Of a stretch of 64,000 nt of DNA, positions 50,710-62,589 are shown in pieces. The translations under genes were made by a program, and so were the position numbers. The DNA comes from Spirometra erinaceieuropaei. Lineage: Eukaryota > Platyhelminthes > Cestoda > Diphyllobothriidea > Diphyllobothriidae. The notes under the pieces were generated by a model. The model ran no database searches. It was given only the letters and a program-made list of their open reading frames with translations, and had not been told where the DNA came from. Within the stretch, counting starts at the first letter, position 1; every line of letters starts with the position of its first letter. The DNA lies in NCBI GenBank assembly GCA_902702965.1, contig CACRXP010000606.1:74059-138058 (forward strand), in the 5' to 3' direction.

Positions 50710-52503
50710 TCTGACGAAGATGATCTCGGTATAACCAAGTGAATCTAACTAACCTACAGAATAGAACGGTCGATGACAGCATGGATTACAGGCCGGATAG
50801 GATGATAGGTTAGTGGACGTCATGAGAGGGGAGAAGAGCCAATTAGCATTGACTCACATCATTTGCTCCTCTGTGATGCTGAACAATCCCCGGAAGGTCG
50901 AAGTGGCTTTGCGATTGAAACTTTTGATGGGACCAAAACTACTCCAATCAGATATTACTCCCTGTTGATGTTATATAGGACACTTGCCTGTCTGGCGATG
51001 TGGTTACACATTACACATCTGATTGTATAAATATGCAAAAACCGTTTGGAGCTGAGTGGACAGCCATCACCAGGGGAAACTTCGGCAACCGTTCTGCTGC
51101 CCTTTGACAGATGAAGTAAGTGATGGTTAGAGTATGATAATTTTCCTAAGATGACATTGCTTAGAAACCTTGCGCAAATTTCGTTTTTACACAGAGGCAT
51201 GTTCCAACAAACTCCAGAATATCAGTTTTGCCGTCCTTCAAAAACGGAACTATCACAGTTGACCATCCTTTATCAACGCCTGTGTTTTCACCAATGGTTG
51301 CATATTTAGATCACTCTGTTTGCTTTCTGCCCAATTGATTATCCGTTTATGTGGTCGTTAATCTTAGCCCGTTTGGCCTCCGCCGAGAAAAGTCGGAAAT
51401 GTCCGTCTGACAGAAGTTAAGGTGCCCACCCGGAGACGTGTTTGCTACATTGGTCAGGCGCCAGAGGAGTCCGTCAGGGACCCGTGTTGGACTCTCACTA
51501 AGGCGGATGCAACAAAAGTACGCCCAGACAATGAGAGGATCTCCAAATAACAATTATTACTTTTAATCTAAAATTTGTAAAATGCACTGAGACTGGACAT
51601 TATAAAAAATCCCACCCCGACTTAAGCTATGTCTGAAATTCTATATAGACCAAATAATGAATTAAGAGGATATGCGCTTTGTTACGCTGGATGCGGTCAA
51701 GTCTGATCACTTTGGTTAGCCCCACCCCACAGGTGACCTTGCGCTAAATTCCAGAGGGTTCCTATTTCGGTATCCTAACTCTAAGCTTCAAAATAACACT
51801 AAACCTCGTAACCCTGGCCCTGACCACCCCCCTGGAGTTTAGTGTAGGGTTACTTGTATTGCAGGAGGGGTCTATATTCCCGTGCTCTACCACTACTTTT
51901 TAGTTTTTATTCGCGGAGCACTTGATTGGGATTGAAGGGCCTGACTATTCGAGCTCGTGCCTATCTGGTCGCATTCGGTTTGGTCGCATCGTTAAGAGTT
52001 TTACGCCAAAAGTAATACCTACTGGCTTAATTTCAGTAATATATTCAATCACAACTCGAAAACTCTTTACCGACAAGAAGAGATACCGGTCTGGTCATTT
52101 CTGGCTAATAGCCGTCAAGCCTCCCTTAGAGCCAGGACAAGACTTCCATGACTTCCAACGAGTTATGCCAATACTCACCATATGGCGAATACAGAAAGGA
52201 CCATCGGAAAGTCTTATCTGTCATAATCAAGAACAGCTAGAATTCGCGCAAAACGACTCTAAAGCGTTCGACAGAAAAAAAGATTAGGCAGACATACGAA
52301 TATTAAAGGTGATACCACGGAAACCAGATTAATTTCCCTGGGCTACAACGGTACAGTCGAAGTTTTGCTGCCTTTTTCAAAGATAATGCATTTGAAAGCG
52401 TGCTTACTTACAGGTGGTAACGTACGTCCTAAAGTCGCAGAATAAAAGAAGCCATGGCGACTCTATTGCAACATAGTGGGGCTGTAATTCTATTGATAGG
52501 GTT
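50710..52503. other. No gene recognised
   Basis: About 1.8 kb. 51770-51830 is loosely CCTAAC/TAACCC-like and may be another eroded telomere-type trace. 52065-52125 carries a family A trace (ACCGACAAGAAGAG, TCATTTCTGGCTAATAGCCG). Open frames are short and unassigned. Confidence 0.4.
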
Positions 52504-52979
52504 GTAGCGGACAGCAATTATTACCGGTCTGGTGCCATTGTTAAATACCTCGCTGTCTCAATCTCATTCACCCCTTGCAGCGAGCCGTCCCGGACAAGCT
52601 GACCTGAAACCACTCGACCGACTTCAGCTCGGGCACAATTGCGTCCACACAGCCTCGCAGCTACCCATGCGCCACTTGAACGGGCCAGCCCCTGCAACCA
52701 GCAAAACAAGCCACTGGGACACCACCCCTCGACAAATGCAACACACGCCAATTGGAGACCACTTGAGCTTGACCCACTAGCCTACAAAAGCCGCTGCCAC
52801 CACTGTCCCATGGACTCTCAGGGCATGACTGGACGCAGTCAACACCAGCCCTGGCTTCGCCGGTGGCCACTGCCGCCTGAGAGGACAACTCCGGTTTCTG
52901 TGCACATTAAACCCCTCATTCTGGTGCCTTCCGTCTTTTCCTTCCAACACACTCGCCGCCTGCCGCAACAGGGTATAAC
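52504..52979 (+). repeat. Possible solo LTR
   Basis: The segment starts TGTAGCGGACAGC and ends GGGTATAACA, the TG...CA termini of an LTR. The middle has CAATTGG and CTACAAAAGCC (TATA-like) upstream of a GC-rich leader, as in an LTR promoter. No target-site duplication is visible (flanks TAGGGT and TTTACT) and there is no internal region. A TGTAGCGG start recalls flatworm gypsy-type LTRs. Weak. Confidence 0.3.
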
Positions 52980-53094
52980 ATTTACTCATATAGAGGTATG
53001 ATCACGCAGGCAAGGTTTACTACTTAAACGATTCAGTGTTTAGAAGGAAATGCATAGATTGAAATGTGCGAGTTAATATGTGAGGACCCCCCCA

Positions 53095-53515
53095 AAAATA
53101 GGCCACGCGGCAGATGCACTAGACCAACATGGAGGCTGGATCAGGATCCGACGTGGGTTATTGGGAACGCGCACTCATAACGAATGCTACCGTTGGGAGT
53201 GTGGTGGCAGGCCCTTGTGACGATTCAAACCGCGCCAATCAGGATCCCTACCACTCCGCCCTCTTCTCTTGCTGTGTGTAAAACCCTGGTTATGGACTAG
53301 GAGGCGTGGCGGTACATCTACCTACTGTTTCGCCATGCCAACCACCTGCGCGCTCTCCACTTTCGGTCTTCTTGGCTCTGTCATGACGGCGGGTCCAGGT
53401 AAAAGAGGAGGAGAGGCTGCGATAGATGCTGCGCAAGTCGCGGTGCCTCCCCTCACCATGCTATGGAGCACACGGTGGACATTTTCGGTAACGACAGTCA
53501 AGCTGTCGTGGAACT
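53095..53515 (+). repeat. Family B interspersed repeat
   Basis: 5' part GCCACGCGGCAGATGCACTA, GACCAACATGGAGGC is shared with 42165; then CAACCACCTGCGCGCTCTCC, TTCTTGGCTCTGTCATGACG, GATAGATGCTGCGCAAGTCG, ATGGAGCACACGGTGGACAT and GACAGTCAAGCTGTC. Confidence 0.8.
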
Positions 53516-53549
53516 TAATCTCTTGCCCTGCCAAAAGCCGCACAGCGGT

Positions 53550-53775
53550 TAGTAATGCATATATAGGCAGAATGGCATTACAAAAGAGGGCAGAGGAGAC
53601 TGGAATGGCCATCATTTCTGGCCTATAAAGCGCGACCAATCAGTCAGCGTTTGACTTCTAACCCCCCAGGTCGCGGGATCGAGCCTCAGGAGTTGCAACG
53701 CCTGGGATGGGGTATGGCTGACTGATAACGTCTAATAAGTCAGAAATGGCCATTCCGATCTCTCTGGTCTTTGTG
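53550..53775. repeat. Family A SINE, foldback arrangement
   Basis: 53560-53622 is - oriented family A (TATATAGGCAGAATGGCATT, GACTGGAATGGCCATCATTT). From about 53625 the sequence is + oriented, with the tRNA-like head (GACTTCTAACCCCCCAGG, GGTCGCGGGATCGAGCC) and body (GTATGGCTGACTGATAACG, CCAGAAATGGCC-type step), to about 53775. Confidence 0.75.
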
Positions 53776-54620
53776 GGTCAAGTTATGCTGCCTATTACAA
53801 GTACAGTTTTGTTGATGATATTTATCTATGCAAAAACTGGGTACATAAAACGGTACAGGCGTAGCAACGTTTAAAAATATTTTATACATGCATTTTCGGT
53901 AAATGTTCTCCAAGATTCATTACAATATGTAGTCCGGAACAAAGTCAAGTAGGCAATGTCCGGCGATACGTTTCACGAAATGGATGCGTTTTTTTCCGCT
54001 TTTGTTTTGCTAGAGACGCGGTTGATAAATACAGAGCGGATTTGGTTTAATTTCGCTGGTAAAGACGCCACGGTCAGTGACTACTAAGTGTGAATGGAAC
54101 TGACAGATGTAATCGTACGCATGACACTTTGCATACATTAAAAGAATTTTTCTTTGGCAAAATGTATGTGCTGTTTTCGCCGATTATGAAGTCCGTTGAG
54201 CTTCGCGCTGTCATTAATATGTCAACGAATGTCGTAAGATTATCACGGCTTTCCAGTGTTCGCATATACAGATAGGTTCTAGGCTATGTATTTATCAAAA
54301 CCATCAAACCAAGATATTTCTGAAAAGGGCTTACCTGTGTATTAGGTATTTGGGTATTCTTCTTCTTTTTATTGTAGATGACCGTTTAGGTCACATTTAG
54401 GGACTCATCCGAACATGAAAAATAACTGTCGAAAAAGTGAACATTCATAACGAAAGTCAGCAGCGAATATGCTTTTGGTCAATTGAACACCCTTATCTAG
54501 TGATAAGCTGGCTACCACGTTTTAATGGTCTAAAATTGGTTATCCACATTTCCAGCATCAAGTTGAGTCAGTTAGTCCCCATGCTGTGTTATGCTTGAAA
54601 CTCCGGTTTGCCAAGAGCTA
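53776..54620. other. No gene recognised
   Basis: AT-rich sequence with only short frames (for example 54074-54275 on both strands). Confidence 0.5.
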
Positions 54621-55504
54621 CAGTAGGTGGGCTATCTCATGAAATGCCAACGAAATTTCGAAATTCCTTCTGGCTGCACGCAAAAACTAAACTCTGTAAA
54701 AAACGACTACTTACGTAGCATGAATTTTTCCCATTGATTTTCGATGCCCCTAAGTGTTCAATTATATTTCATGGAAAACATGCACAAAAATATTCATTCT
54801 TTTGCTCATTCGGTAGATAATTACGTCTTCTCCCAATTTTATACTTGAAGAAAGAGTATAATTCGGTTTTCAAAAACTTTTCCAATTACCGAATACTTTT
54901 GAACCCAACCTGCTATTACAATTGGATTCAGGGTTTCCAAACTACAAGCCGTATATTTTCGGCGTACGAAAAACCACACATTTCTCTTCAGTAATAAAGG
55001 GGAACTATATAGGGTTCATAAAATGTAGAAGAAGATTTGAGCCCTATTGTTACCTCTACAAGCCACATTGGTAAATTCAGAGACGTGACGATTTATGAAC
55101 GGTTATTCCATGCTGTTTAAAAGTCCCACAATTAGAATTTTTTTAAAAACCGAAGTATGTCCTCCTTCGAGCCCAAAATTGGAAGAAGACGTAATTGTCT
55201 ACCAAATAAACAAAAGAATGAATATTTTTACGCAAGTTTTCCATGAAATATAATTGGACACTTAGGGGCATCGAAAATCAATGAGAAAAATTCATGGTAA
55301 ATAAGTAGTCGTTTTTCACAGAGTGTAGTTTTTGCATGCAGCCGGAAGGAAGTTCATTCGAAAGTCGGCATCTTGGCGTAACTGAAATGTTATAGAATTA
55401 TGTTGCAGGCTGACTAGTTTTACAACCCTACTTAATTCATTTTTTCGAAACGAAAGCCCATTTGGGAGTTTCGGTTGACATTTCATGAGTTAGCCCACCT
55501 ACTG
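54621..55504. mobile_element. Family F long-TIR element
   Basis: 884 bp between TA dinucleotides (54619-54620 and 55505-55506). Ends are CAGTAGGTGGGCTATCTCAT and ATGAGTTAGCCCACCTACTG. The left arm lacks a block of roughly 75 bases present in 48572-49554 (after AAATTTCGAAATTC), so the arms are unequal. No coding frame. Confidence 0.9.
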
Positions 55505-55994
55505 TAGACTGCAAGACTGAAATATGAATGTCCCACGAAACATACTAGTCGTATGACTTCAGTATAACGGTGACTATAGATCGCAAAAGAAGATCTGTGT
55601 CACCACAGAGCGGATTTATGTCGGAGGGTTGTCCCAGCAATCTGGTTTGTGATCTTCCCACAGCCTGGAGGGGTGACTTACTTGAGTTATCGGGGACACT
55701 TGAGCGTCACATCAAACCGTCCCAGTCTCCCGATGGAAACCTTAGTATCATGGAGGGTGCATTCTGTACTTCAGGTCATTGAAATTACCACTCTACTGTC
55801 TGGAAGCATCGATTATTACGAGAATCTACGAACTCAAAGCTCGCATTTTTCGGGTTCGACAGTGACCACAAGGGAGCAACGTGAACTGAGCAGTGCAACC
55901 TGTGGGGGAAACTGTTATTTTACTGGCAAAACGTCCATGCCCACAGTACCAAAACTATTTGTCATTAAGCGCTCAGAAACAGCGGCGTGAGAAC
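55505..55994. other. No gene recognised
   Basis: Short overlapping + strand frames (55570-55990) without recognisable motifs. Confidence 0.4.
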
Positions 55995-56097
<103 letters not shown>

Positions 56098-56142
56098 CTG
56101 GCACCACCACCACCACCACTGGCACCACCACCACCATCACCA

Positions 56143-56950
56143 CCTACTTAGAAATATGCCATCAGGAGGATGACGCAGAAAGTAAAAATAAGGTTACTTT
56201 GGGGACCACCCTTGACTCTGTCATCCGGCAACTGCATAATCCCCAAAGTCTTGTTTGCCTGAATTACGAATGATGCCGTCTCTGTACGCCTCCTTCCTCC
56301 CCCACTTTTTTTATGGAAGCCTGTTATTTACTCTTGCGGAAGGGCAGGCCTACATCCCCTCCCGCAAGTGGGTGTCACGCCAGTGCAATTTTCTGTGAGA
56401 ATGGAAGGTAACTTTACTGTCAACCTGAGTTGCCTTCTGGCTGGAAAGAAAGCTGATTATAGTTAAACAAAGGTAGAGACGGTGAACTTGCATTTTTACG
56501 GGGAATAAGGGTAGTGGCTAGGCACAATGATGCAAATATGACGGAAGCGCTTGCAGTCTAGGGGAGATCACTGAACTTCTATCACCCTCGAAGCGCAGTA
56601 AAGTCCTCTGGGGATTCCGAGTGATGGAAGTGGAAAGAAAACCGACAACAGTCACATCACAACGTGCTGCCGCATGCGTCGACCCATGCATCGACTTAAC
56701 GACATTGTTAAAAATGCAACTAATGTGTCCCCTTGCTAGGTCAATCTCGCACGCGTTGCATAACTAGAGAAGAACTTGTGGGCCGCGGAGAGTTCTCCAT
56801 CCGTCATATGTCACGGATGGTGGAGTCGGGATTTGACGCGAGACTACAAAGTTCAGATTCTAGAAGTAATCATTAATGCAGTAAAGAAGCATTGCATTCA
56901 TGGTTTCATCTAAAAGATAATCGTGCTGATGCCACAAGGGAAAGAAGCTA
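56143..56950. other. No gene recognised
   Basis: The open frame from the microsatellite runs to 56273; beyond it nothing was recognised. Confidence 0.45.
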
Positions 56951-56954
56951 TATA

Positions 56955-57050
56955 ACATTACCGACAAAGACAATGGAGACTGGTTGGGCTCGGGAGAGTC
57001 CCAAGACACAACTATAAACCATCGGCGAGCGCCCCTCTACCACTGTATAT
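56955..57050. repeat. Family A SINE, short foldback form
   Basis: Minus-oriented ATTACCGACAAAGACAATGG AGACTGG joins directly to + oriented TTGGGCTCGGGAGAGTCC and GGCGAGCGCCCCTCTACCAC. The head and most of the body are missing, but the minus-then-plus order is the same as in the other dimers. Confidence 0.75.
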
Positions 57051-57288
57051 ACCGGAACGCGATGAAATGTGGTTGTATGGCCGCACCTGATGGACACAAT
57101 ACTGTTGACCCACCTAATTATTCTGAGTTGGTGTGATTACGTTGGCTTGGTGTTGCTGTGCGTTGGGGTGTGCGTTCTGCTGGCAGCCTTGTTTATTTGC
57201 TGCCATGTCTACCTTTTTCGACGCAAGGCCGGTGGTCCTTCTTGACTTTCGGCCTGTCGTCCCCTTCTAACTTTCACGCTAAATGTTT

Positions 57289-57354
57289 CAGGGTTAGGGC
57301 TTAAAGCTGAGGTGAAGGGCTGAAGTCAGGGGTTAGGGTTATGGGTTAGGGCAA
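57289..57354. repeat. Degenerate TTAGGG-type tract
   Basis: CAGGGTTAGGGCTTAAAG and GGGGTTAGGGTTATGGGTTAG: about 65 bases of telomere-like repeats, G-rich strand on +, opposite in orientation to the tract at 8381. Confidence 0.7.
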
Positions 57355-57544
57355 GTATATTCAATCACTCAAAGTGCAACCACGCATTCCCAATAGCTTT
57401 TCCTTTGCATACAATTACTTGACGTCGTCGCCTATGCGTTCTCCGGTCCCACCTGTATAAAGCCCTATTATCACCGGTCTCGTATTACAGGTGGCTGGGG
57501 TTTGCTCACCGTAGGTGTGGCCACATAACCACATCTTACCCCGA

Positions 57545-57800
57545 TCGCAGCCGACAGGACAACGAGCCCGTAGCCCAGTGATTAGGGGCGTTAAACGTTT
57601 AACCAACAGGTCGCGGGGTCGAGCCCCAGGTGTTTCACACCTCGCGGTTGGGTATGACTGGCTGAAGACGGCTAATAAGCCAGAAATGGCCGTTTCAGTC
57701 TCCCTTGTTTTTGTCGGTAATGCCATTCTGCCTATAGTATGCGCCGCTGTGCAGCTGCTGGTTGGGCGAGTGAGTTCGGTAACACGACCAGTGAGCGCCG
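57545..57800 (+). repeat. Family A tRNA-headed SINE, most complete copy
   Basis: Head GCCCGTAGCCCAGTGATTAG (box A) and GGTCGCGGGGTCGAGCCCC (box B). Body CACCTCGCGGTTGGGTATGA, GGCTGAAGACGGCTAATAAG, GCCAGAAATGGCCGTTTC, TGTTTTTGTCGGTAATGCC. 3' part TATGCGCCGCTGTGCAGCTG, GAGTGAGTTCGGTAACACG, AGTGAGCGCC. It shows the full colinear order from which the dimers derive. Confidence 0.88.
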
Positions 57801-58599
57801 TTTTGCCAAAGAAGCCGTATTCCTCGGGTTAATAAAAAGAGTGCTTAAGAGGAAGCCGGCTCTGTTCGGCTTCATACTGTCTGTTCTAGCATCGGAAGGG
57901 GGGGGGGAATCGCACGGCAAACTAACTTTAATGTCAAATTTTATCAAGGTCAGACTTCTCCCATTCCGGCGAGTCACCCATTAATTATTTCGAGCAGCAG
58001 CTCATGTAAAAGGCAAAGTCCTTGGAGGATTTGATAAGCTTGAATAAATTCCTGCTCTCAAAGTGGATCATATAAGGGCGCCGGAATATTATTAAACTGG
58101 CCATCTAGGTCAAGCGAGACGGGAAAGTAATTTAGTAGAAGTCTGGTCAACACCTCGGTTCTCCTGGCTTGAGTTGAATATGGCTGACGTCGAGAACAAA
58201 CTTGCCAGAATTGACTGTTCCAATCTTCTTATCCTTTTGTAGGCATCAGCTATCGGTTACTGATTGGCCACTTTTCCGTGTCACCGCCCGCAGACTTCTC
58301 TCTGCCGCCGGTGACAGATCGGTAAACACCACTCTCGCGTGACCATACGAGCAACCAAACACGCACAGTGCAGACGGGTGACATTAACATGGAAAAATTT
58401 TGTCCTGCTTGAGGATACTTACTAATGGTCTAGTGTTTAGTGTAACCTCCCTTTCAGCCGACAAGCGCATGTGTCCTCTGTGTCGACATCGGGGGACTCA
58501 TCCTCACGGCGCATCAGTGCATCCCTCACGATGATTTATCTGGTGTGCTCGAATCAATCATGGCGCGCTAAAAGTCGTAGCTTGGAAGACTTCCACCCG
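57801..58599. other. No gene recognised
   Basis: Contains a G9 run near 57899. No recognisable frame. Confidence 0.45.
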
Positions 58600-58855
58600 A
58601 TGGGTGAACTCAGCCGTGTGTGTCACACGCCGACAAGCTGTTCTGCTTCGTCAGCCATTACGCCAGGGCCCGCCTACAACCGTCTCGACATTGTCTTGTC
58701 ATCGGAGCGTGATAGGTGAGCGAAGAGAGAGAGAGTGCGGTGGATGCAGTGAAAGTCCATCTCACTTCAGCTCGTGCTCATGTCACCGCTCTGCGCCCTC
58801 CGTCCCGTGGGGTACACAGTGAACATCGTCATACGCAACGGTCGGACTATCCTCG
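58600..58855 (+). repeat. Family B interspersed repeat, diverged
   Basis: GTCTCGACATTGTCTTGTCAT, GAGAGAGAGAGTGCGGTGGA, TGCAGTGAAAGTCCATCTCA, GGGGTACACAGTGAACATCG and CGCAACGGTCGGACTATC keep family B order. Confidence 0.65.
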
Positions 58856-58999
58856 GTGACCTATTTCAGTAAACCTGCGACCGAAATCTGGATAATCAGT
58901 TCGAGGCACCTTGAACGTTGGGCACTTTACTGACTAGCATAATAAGTTGCAGAAAATGTACTTCTTCCCTCGGAAAAGACATTTATAATTTATTTTTCC

Positions 59000-59374
59000 G
59001 GCGGGAAGATCTGCATCTTTGAGTGAAAATCAACGTCAGGTTGCATTAAGGCCATTCAGTACGTAACTTACTACCAAATGAGTACAGAGGAGAATATATT
59101 TGTGCATTTTTTCTGCAAAATATATTTGGATTTATAAGGGCACCGAAATTCAATAAGAAAACTCATGCTACTCGAGTAGTGGTCTTTGCAAAGTGTCATT
59201 TTCGAAGACGGTTGATAAGGAGCTCGTTCGAAAGCCGGCATTCCGACGTGACGGGAATAGTCTGGCACTATGTGACACGATGATTAATACTTCAACCTCA
59301 CTGAAGTGATACTTTCTAATAGAGGGTGCATTTCAGAATTTTGGCCAACATTTCGTGAGATAGCATATTTACTG
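59000..59374. repeat. Family F element, right arm only
   Basis: GGGCACCGAAATTCAATAAG, CTCATGCTACTCGAGTAGTG, GAGCTCGTTCGAAAGCCGGC, GACGTGACGGGAATAG and the terminal CATTTCGTGAGATAGCATAT...TACTG match the right arm of 48572-49554. The left arm was not found nearby, so the copy is truncated on its left. The flanking dinucleotide is CA, not TA. Confidence 0.75.
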
Positions 59375-59939
59375 CATGTTAATAACAGCCTTAAATGACA
59401 GTTGCCAATTGTGCGCATTTTTATAACAGAGGACACTAATCTGAGCAAGAAAGTCTTTCAAAAGGGGTGGTTGCTAACTTGAATGTCGATTTTTAGTCCC
59501 CCGCAAGCCAAATGAGGCAGAATGTGAATAGATGTGTTATTTTTAAGAGGAAGAAACAGAGATATGTTTTCATTAGAAATTTAACTTTATAAATCTGTGT
59601 CCTTTTTACTCAAAAGAGCATTAATACGTCCAAAAGGCGATTTATGTTTTAACACATCAGTCATTTACAGATATATGCAAATAGTTCGTAATTAGCCGTC
59701 GTTTGATCCCGTACGGTTGAGTCAAAGTGTAGAATTTCCACAGGTGCTTCATTCCGTCAAAAGGATTAACAGGAGGTAGTCTACTTGTGCGGTCTCTTCA
59801 ACAGGACGGTCTACGCAATAAACGAATCCACGTTTGATTATACGGGCTAAAAATGGAAAACAAATGATCCTTAGTGGGAGGAAATAGTTTCATCCGTGAC
59901 GGTTTAGTCCCACTACTGGTTGTCTGTGTGTACATGTGC

Positions 59940-60400
59940 AGGCGTCTGTTAAATCAGGATCAGCAAACCATGGCTCTCACAGCCTGGTATGCAGTGGCAG
60001 TTCCCTGACACCTGGTTCCCTGCCGGTGGATGCGTTTGCGTTCCCGCTGGGTATGCAGGTGGTGAGCATGGCTGCCCAGTCATTCTCGTCCTCTGAACCA
60101 TCGTGGTGATGTTGTTGTTGTTGGTCGAAAACCTGGTCAATTGTTGTGTGGACCAGGGCGTGTGGAGTGGAGCGCCAAGGTGCAGGTTCGGCCGTACCAG
60201 TCATCTGCATCCTCCCTCACCTCCAGTCTTCTTGAATCTCTTGATACCTGGCTCCGGTGGGGAGGAGGAGAGGGTGCGGTAGATGCTGTGCAAGTTTACT
60301 ATCATTCTAAACTAATTCACGCGCAAGTCACGCGCCTACGTAACCTTGTTGTGAAGTAAACGGTGGGCATCGTCGGATGCGACGGTCGAACTGTCATGCC
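59940..60400 (+). repeat. Family B interspersed repeat, long copy
   Basis: Starts near GTCTGTTAAATCAGGATCAG and runs through ACAGCCTGGTATGCAGTGGC, GTTCCCGCTGGGTATGCAGG, TTGTTGGTCGAAAACCTGGT, TGTGTGGACCAGGGCGTGTG, GAGAGGGTGCGGTAGATGCT and GGATGCGACGGTCGAACTGTC. Nearly colinear with 12395-12840. Confidence 0.82.
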
Positions 60401-61243
60401 CTAAAAAGCAATAGCAACGCTTGCATTCTGTTTTTATCGCAAAACCCCTTTAATTTCCAAGCATATGCAAACATCCCGCAAACCACCGCGAAAAGGCCCA
60501 CCGTCAAGCAGTTGCTTTAACGTTACATTTTGTGGAATGTCCTTCTTTGCTAATTGGGAGTTTTAGTCAGCGCTTTGAGCTCACTTTCCGACAGATTAGA
60601 AATATTTCGTTAATACGCACATTTTTGATGAGTTATATCAACTTCAATAACGACATTCTTCCCTTCGGATGAGACACCTTTTGCCATTGGCGTAAGTAGT
60701 ACTCGTGAAACTTTGCTCCTTAGCCACTGTCCAGCTTGATCGCTGATTTCTGAGGCTTCGGCTTCTGATATTTGAAGGAGGACACTGATTCAATTTTCAA
60801 AATTCTCAAAAGGCTCACGTACATATTGAATCTGGCTTTTTGTCTTCTTTTGTGATCAGGGCTTAAAACTGTATGACGTGTAAGCTTCATTAAGTGAATT
60901 AATACGGTCCGTCCTGTCTTTCTACAGAAATCTTATCTTCCTTATAACATTATCGTGAAAATTACCCAAGCCGCTGTTTTAGTAAGAGATATGAAAACCT
61001 TACAGTTTTACGAAGCAGCCAGTGTTGAGAACGCGTACAAGTAAAAAAGTTTTGCATTCCTGGTAAATAACGCAGTCAAACAGGCAAAAACAAGCGTAAA
61101 ATAACAAAATACTTAAGTAGTATTTTTTAAAGTTTGATCTAAGGAGGAGACTGAAAAGATGCTGAACTGAAAAGCAGCATAGTATTATAGGTGAACTAGC
61201 CTCTGACTACGCCCCACGCCAGTTATTGTTGACAGTGTCCTTT
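60401..61243. other. No gene recognised
   Basis: AT-rich. 61100-61190 has a weak resemblance to family F right-arm sequence (TACTTAAGTAGTATTTTTTA) but too little to call. Confidence 0.45.
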
Positions 61244-62589
61244 CAGTGAGTGGCCGATCTCATTTAATGCTCACTAAAATTCTCAAATGCGTTTTCGATT
61301 AGAAAAAATTGTCTAAGTGGAGTTGTAATATTGATTATCGTACAGCATAATCCCAAGACATTTCAGTCACGTCGGGATGCTGGCTTTTTGTACGAATTCC
61401 TTCCCGGATGCCTGAAAAATTATACTTGCTACAAAATGGCTGTTTAAACAGTACGAACTTTTCCATTGATTTTCGGATCTCCTATAAATTCATGTATAAT
61501 TTATAGAAGACATGCACAAAAATGTCCTTCCTTGTACTTATTTTGTAGAAATTTACGTCTTCTTCAACTTCTGCGCGGGCTATACGTAAGCTTTGAGTTA
61601 TGAAAAGATTTTTCTATTCCCGATTAATCTAGACCTGAATTCCTGTGGCACTCGCGTTTAAAGTTTTCAGACTACGAGCTGTACACTTTCATGTAAAAAA
61701 TTCTTGCATTCCTCTGTTCTATTAAGAAGATCCCATTTGGGACTCATATAAATTTGGAATAAATATGAGCCATGCTATATACTTCACGGGGAGAATCAAC
61801 AAACGAACAGACGCGATGTTAATGAAGTAGTTATTTCACGGTCATAAGAAGTCACATAATCAAAAACATCCTTAGAACCGAAAGCTATTATTTTTCTTAG
61901 TATGAAACCTGACAAAGATCAGTAGCTATAAAATGGATGTAAGAAGACATGCTGTTGTGAATGTTTTCTATGAAGTTATTCGGGCCTCAAGAATCAATGA
62001 AAAAAGTCATCCCACTCAAATAGCCATTTTACCGGGCGTGGCAGTCCGCCCTCTTGATCTCCGCAGTTTTGTCCCCCTGTCACTTTTTACCCGTCTACGC
62101 CTCCTGTTGATTGGCTGCTGGGACTCCGCGAGGTTTGGAGTTAGTTCCATGAGAGCTCAAAACCAATTAGCGATGCCCCTTCGCTGATTGGCTAGAAGCG
62201 GTCACAACTCAGGTCGGGCAAAGGCGCACACACGCGCTGGGGGCTAAGAGCCTTGACGGTGGACACCGGCAGACACAACACGTCTGAAGAGACAGCTAGC
62301 GGCAGCTACTTGCTTAATGTCCTGCATTTCCGTCTTTCACATCGGTAAAGCTTGTCCAGACGAATCCGTCTTCCCTGACTTGTGATTTGGAAATGTTCAT
62401 GTTGGCGACCCTTGGGAGGTCTCGCGCTGGAAAGAAGCACATTAAAAGGCAGGCATCATGACGTGACTGAAATATTTCGGGATTATGCTATATGACAACC
62501 AATATTACAACCCCAATTAGTCGATCCCTCCTAATTGAAAATGCATTTCAGAATTTAAATGGGCATTTTATGAGATTAGCCACTCATTG
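61244..62589. mobile_element. Family F long-TIR element with internal insertion
   Basis: Ends are CAGTGAGTGGCCGATCTCAT and ATGAGATTAGCCACTCATTG. The left arm landmarks GTCACGTCGGGATGCTGGCT, ACATGCACAAAAATGTCC and ATTTACGTCTTCTTCAACTT are intact. The right arm is split by an unrelated 395-bp segment at 62031-62425. Flanks are TT and CA rather than TA, consistent with an older, mutated insertion. Confidence 0.82.
62031..62425. mobile_element. GC-rich 395-bp insertion in a family F arm
   Basis: Interrupts the right arm between TAGCCATTTT and GCTGGAAAGAAG. It holds two ATTGGCT (CCAAT-type) motifs, GGGGGCTAAG, and near its right end TGTTGGCGACCCTTGGGAGG, which resembles an LTR end followed by a primer-binding site. 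The identity is unproven and no target duplication was seen. Confidence 0.55.
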
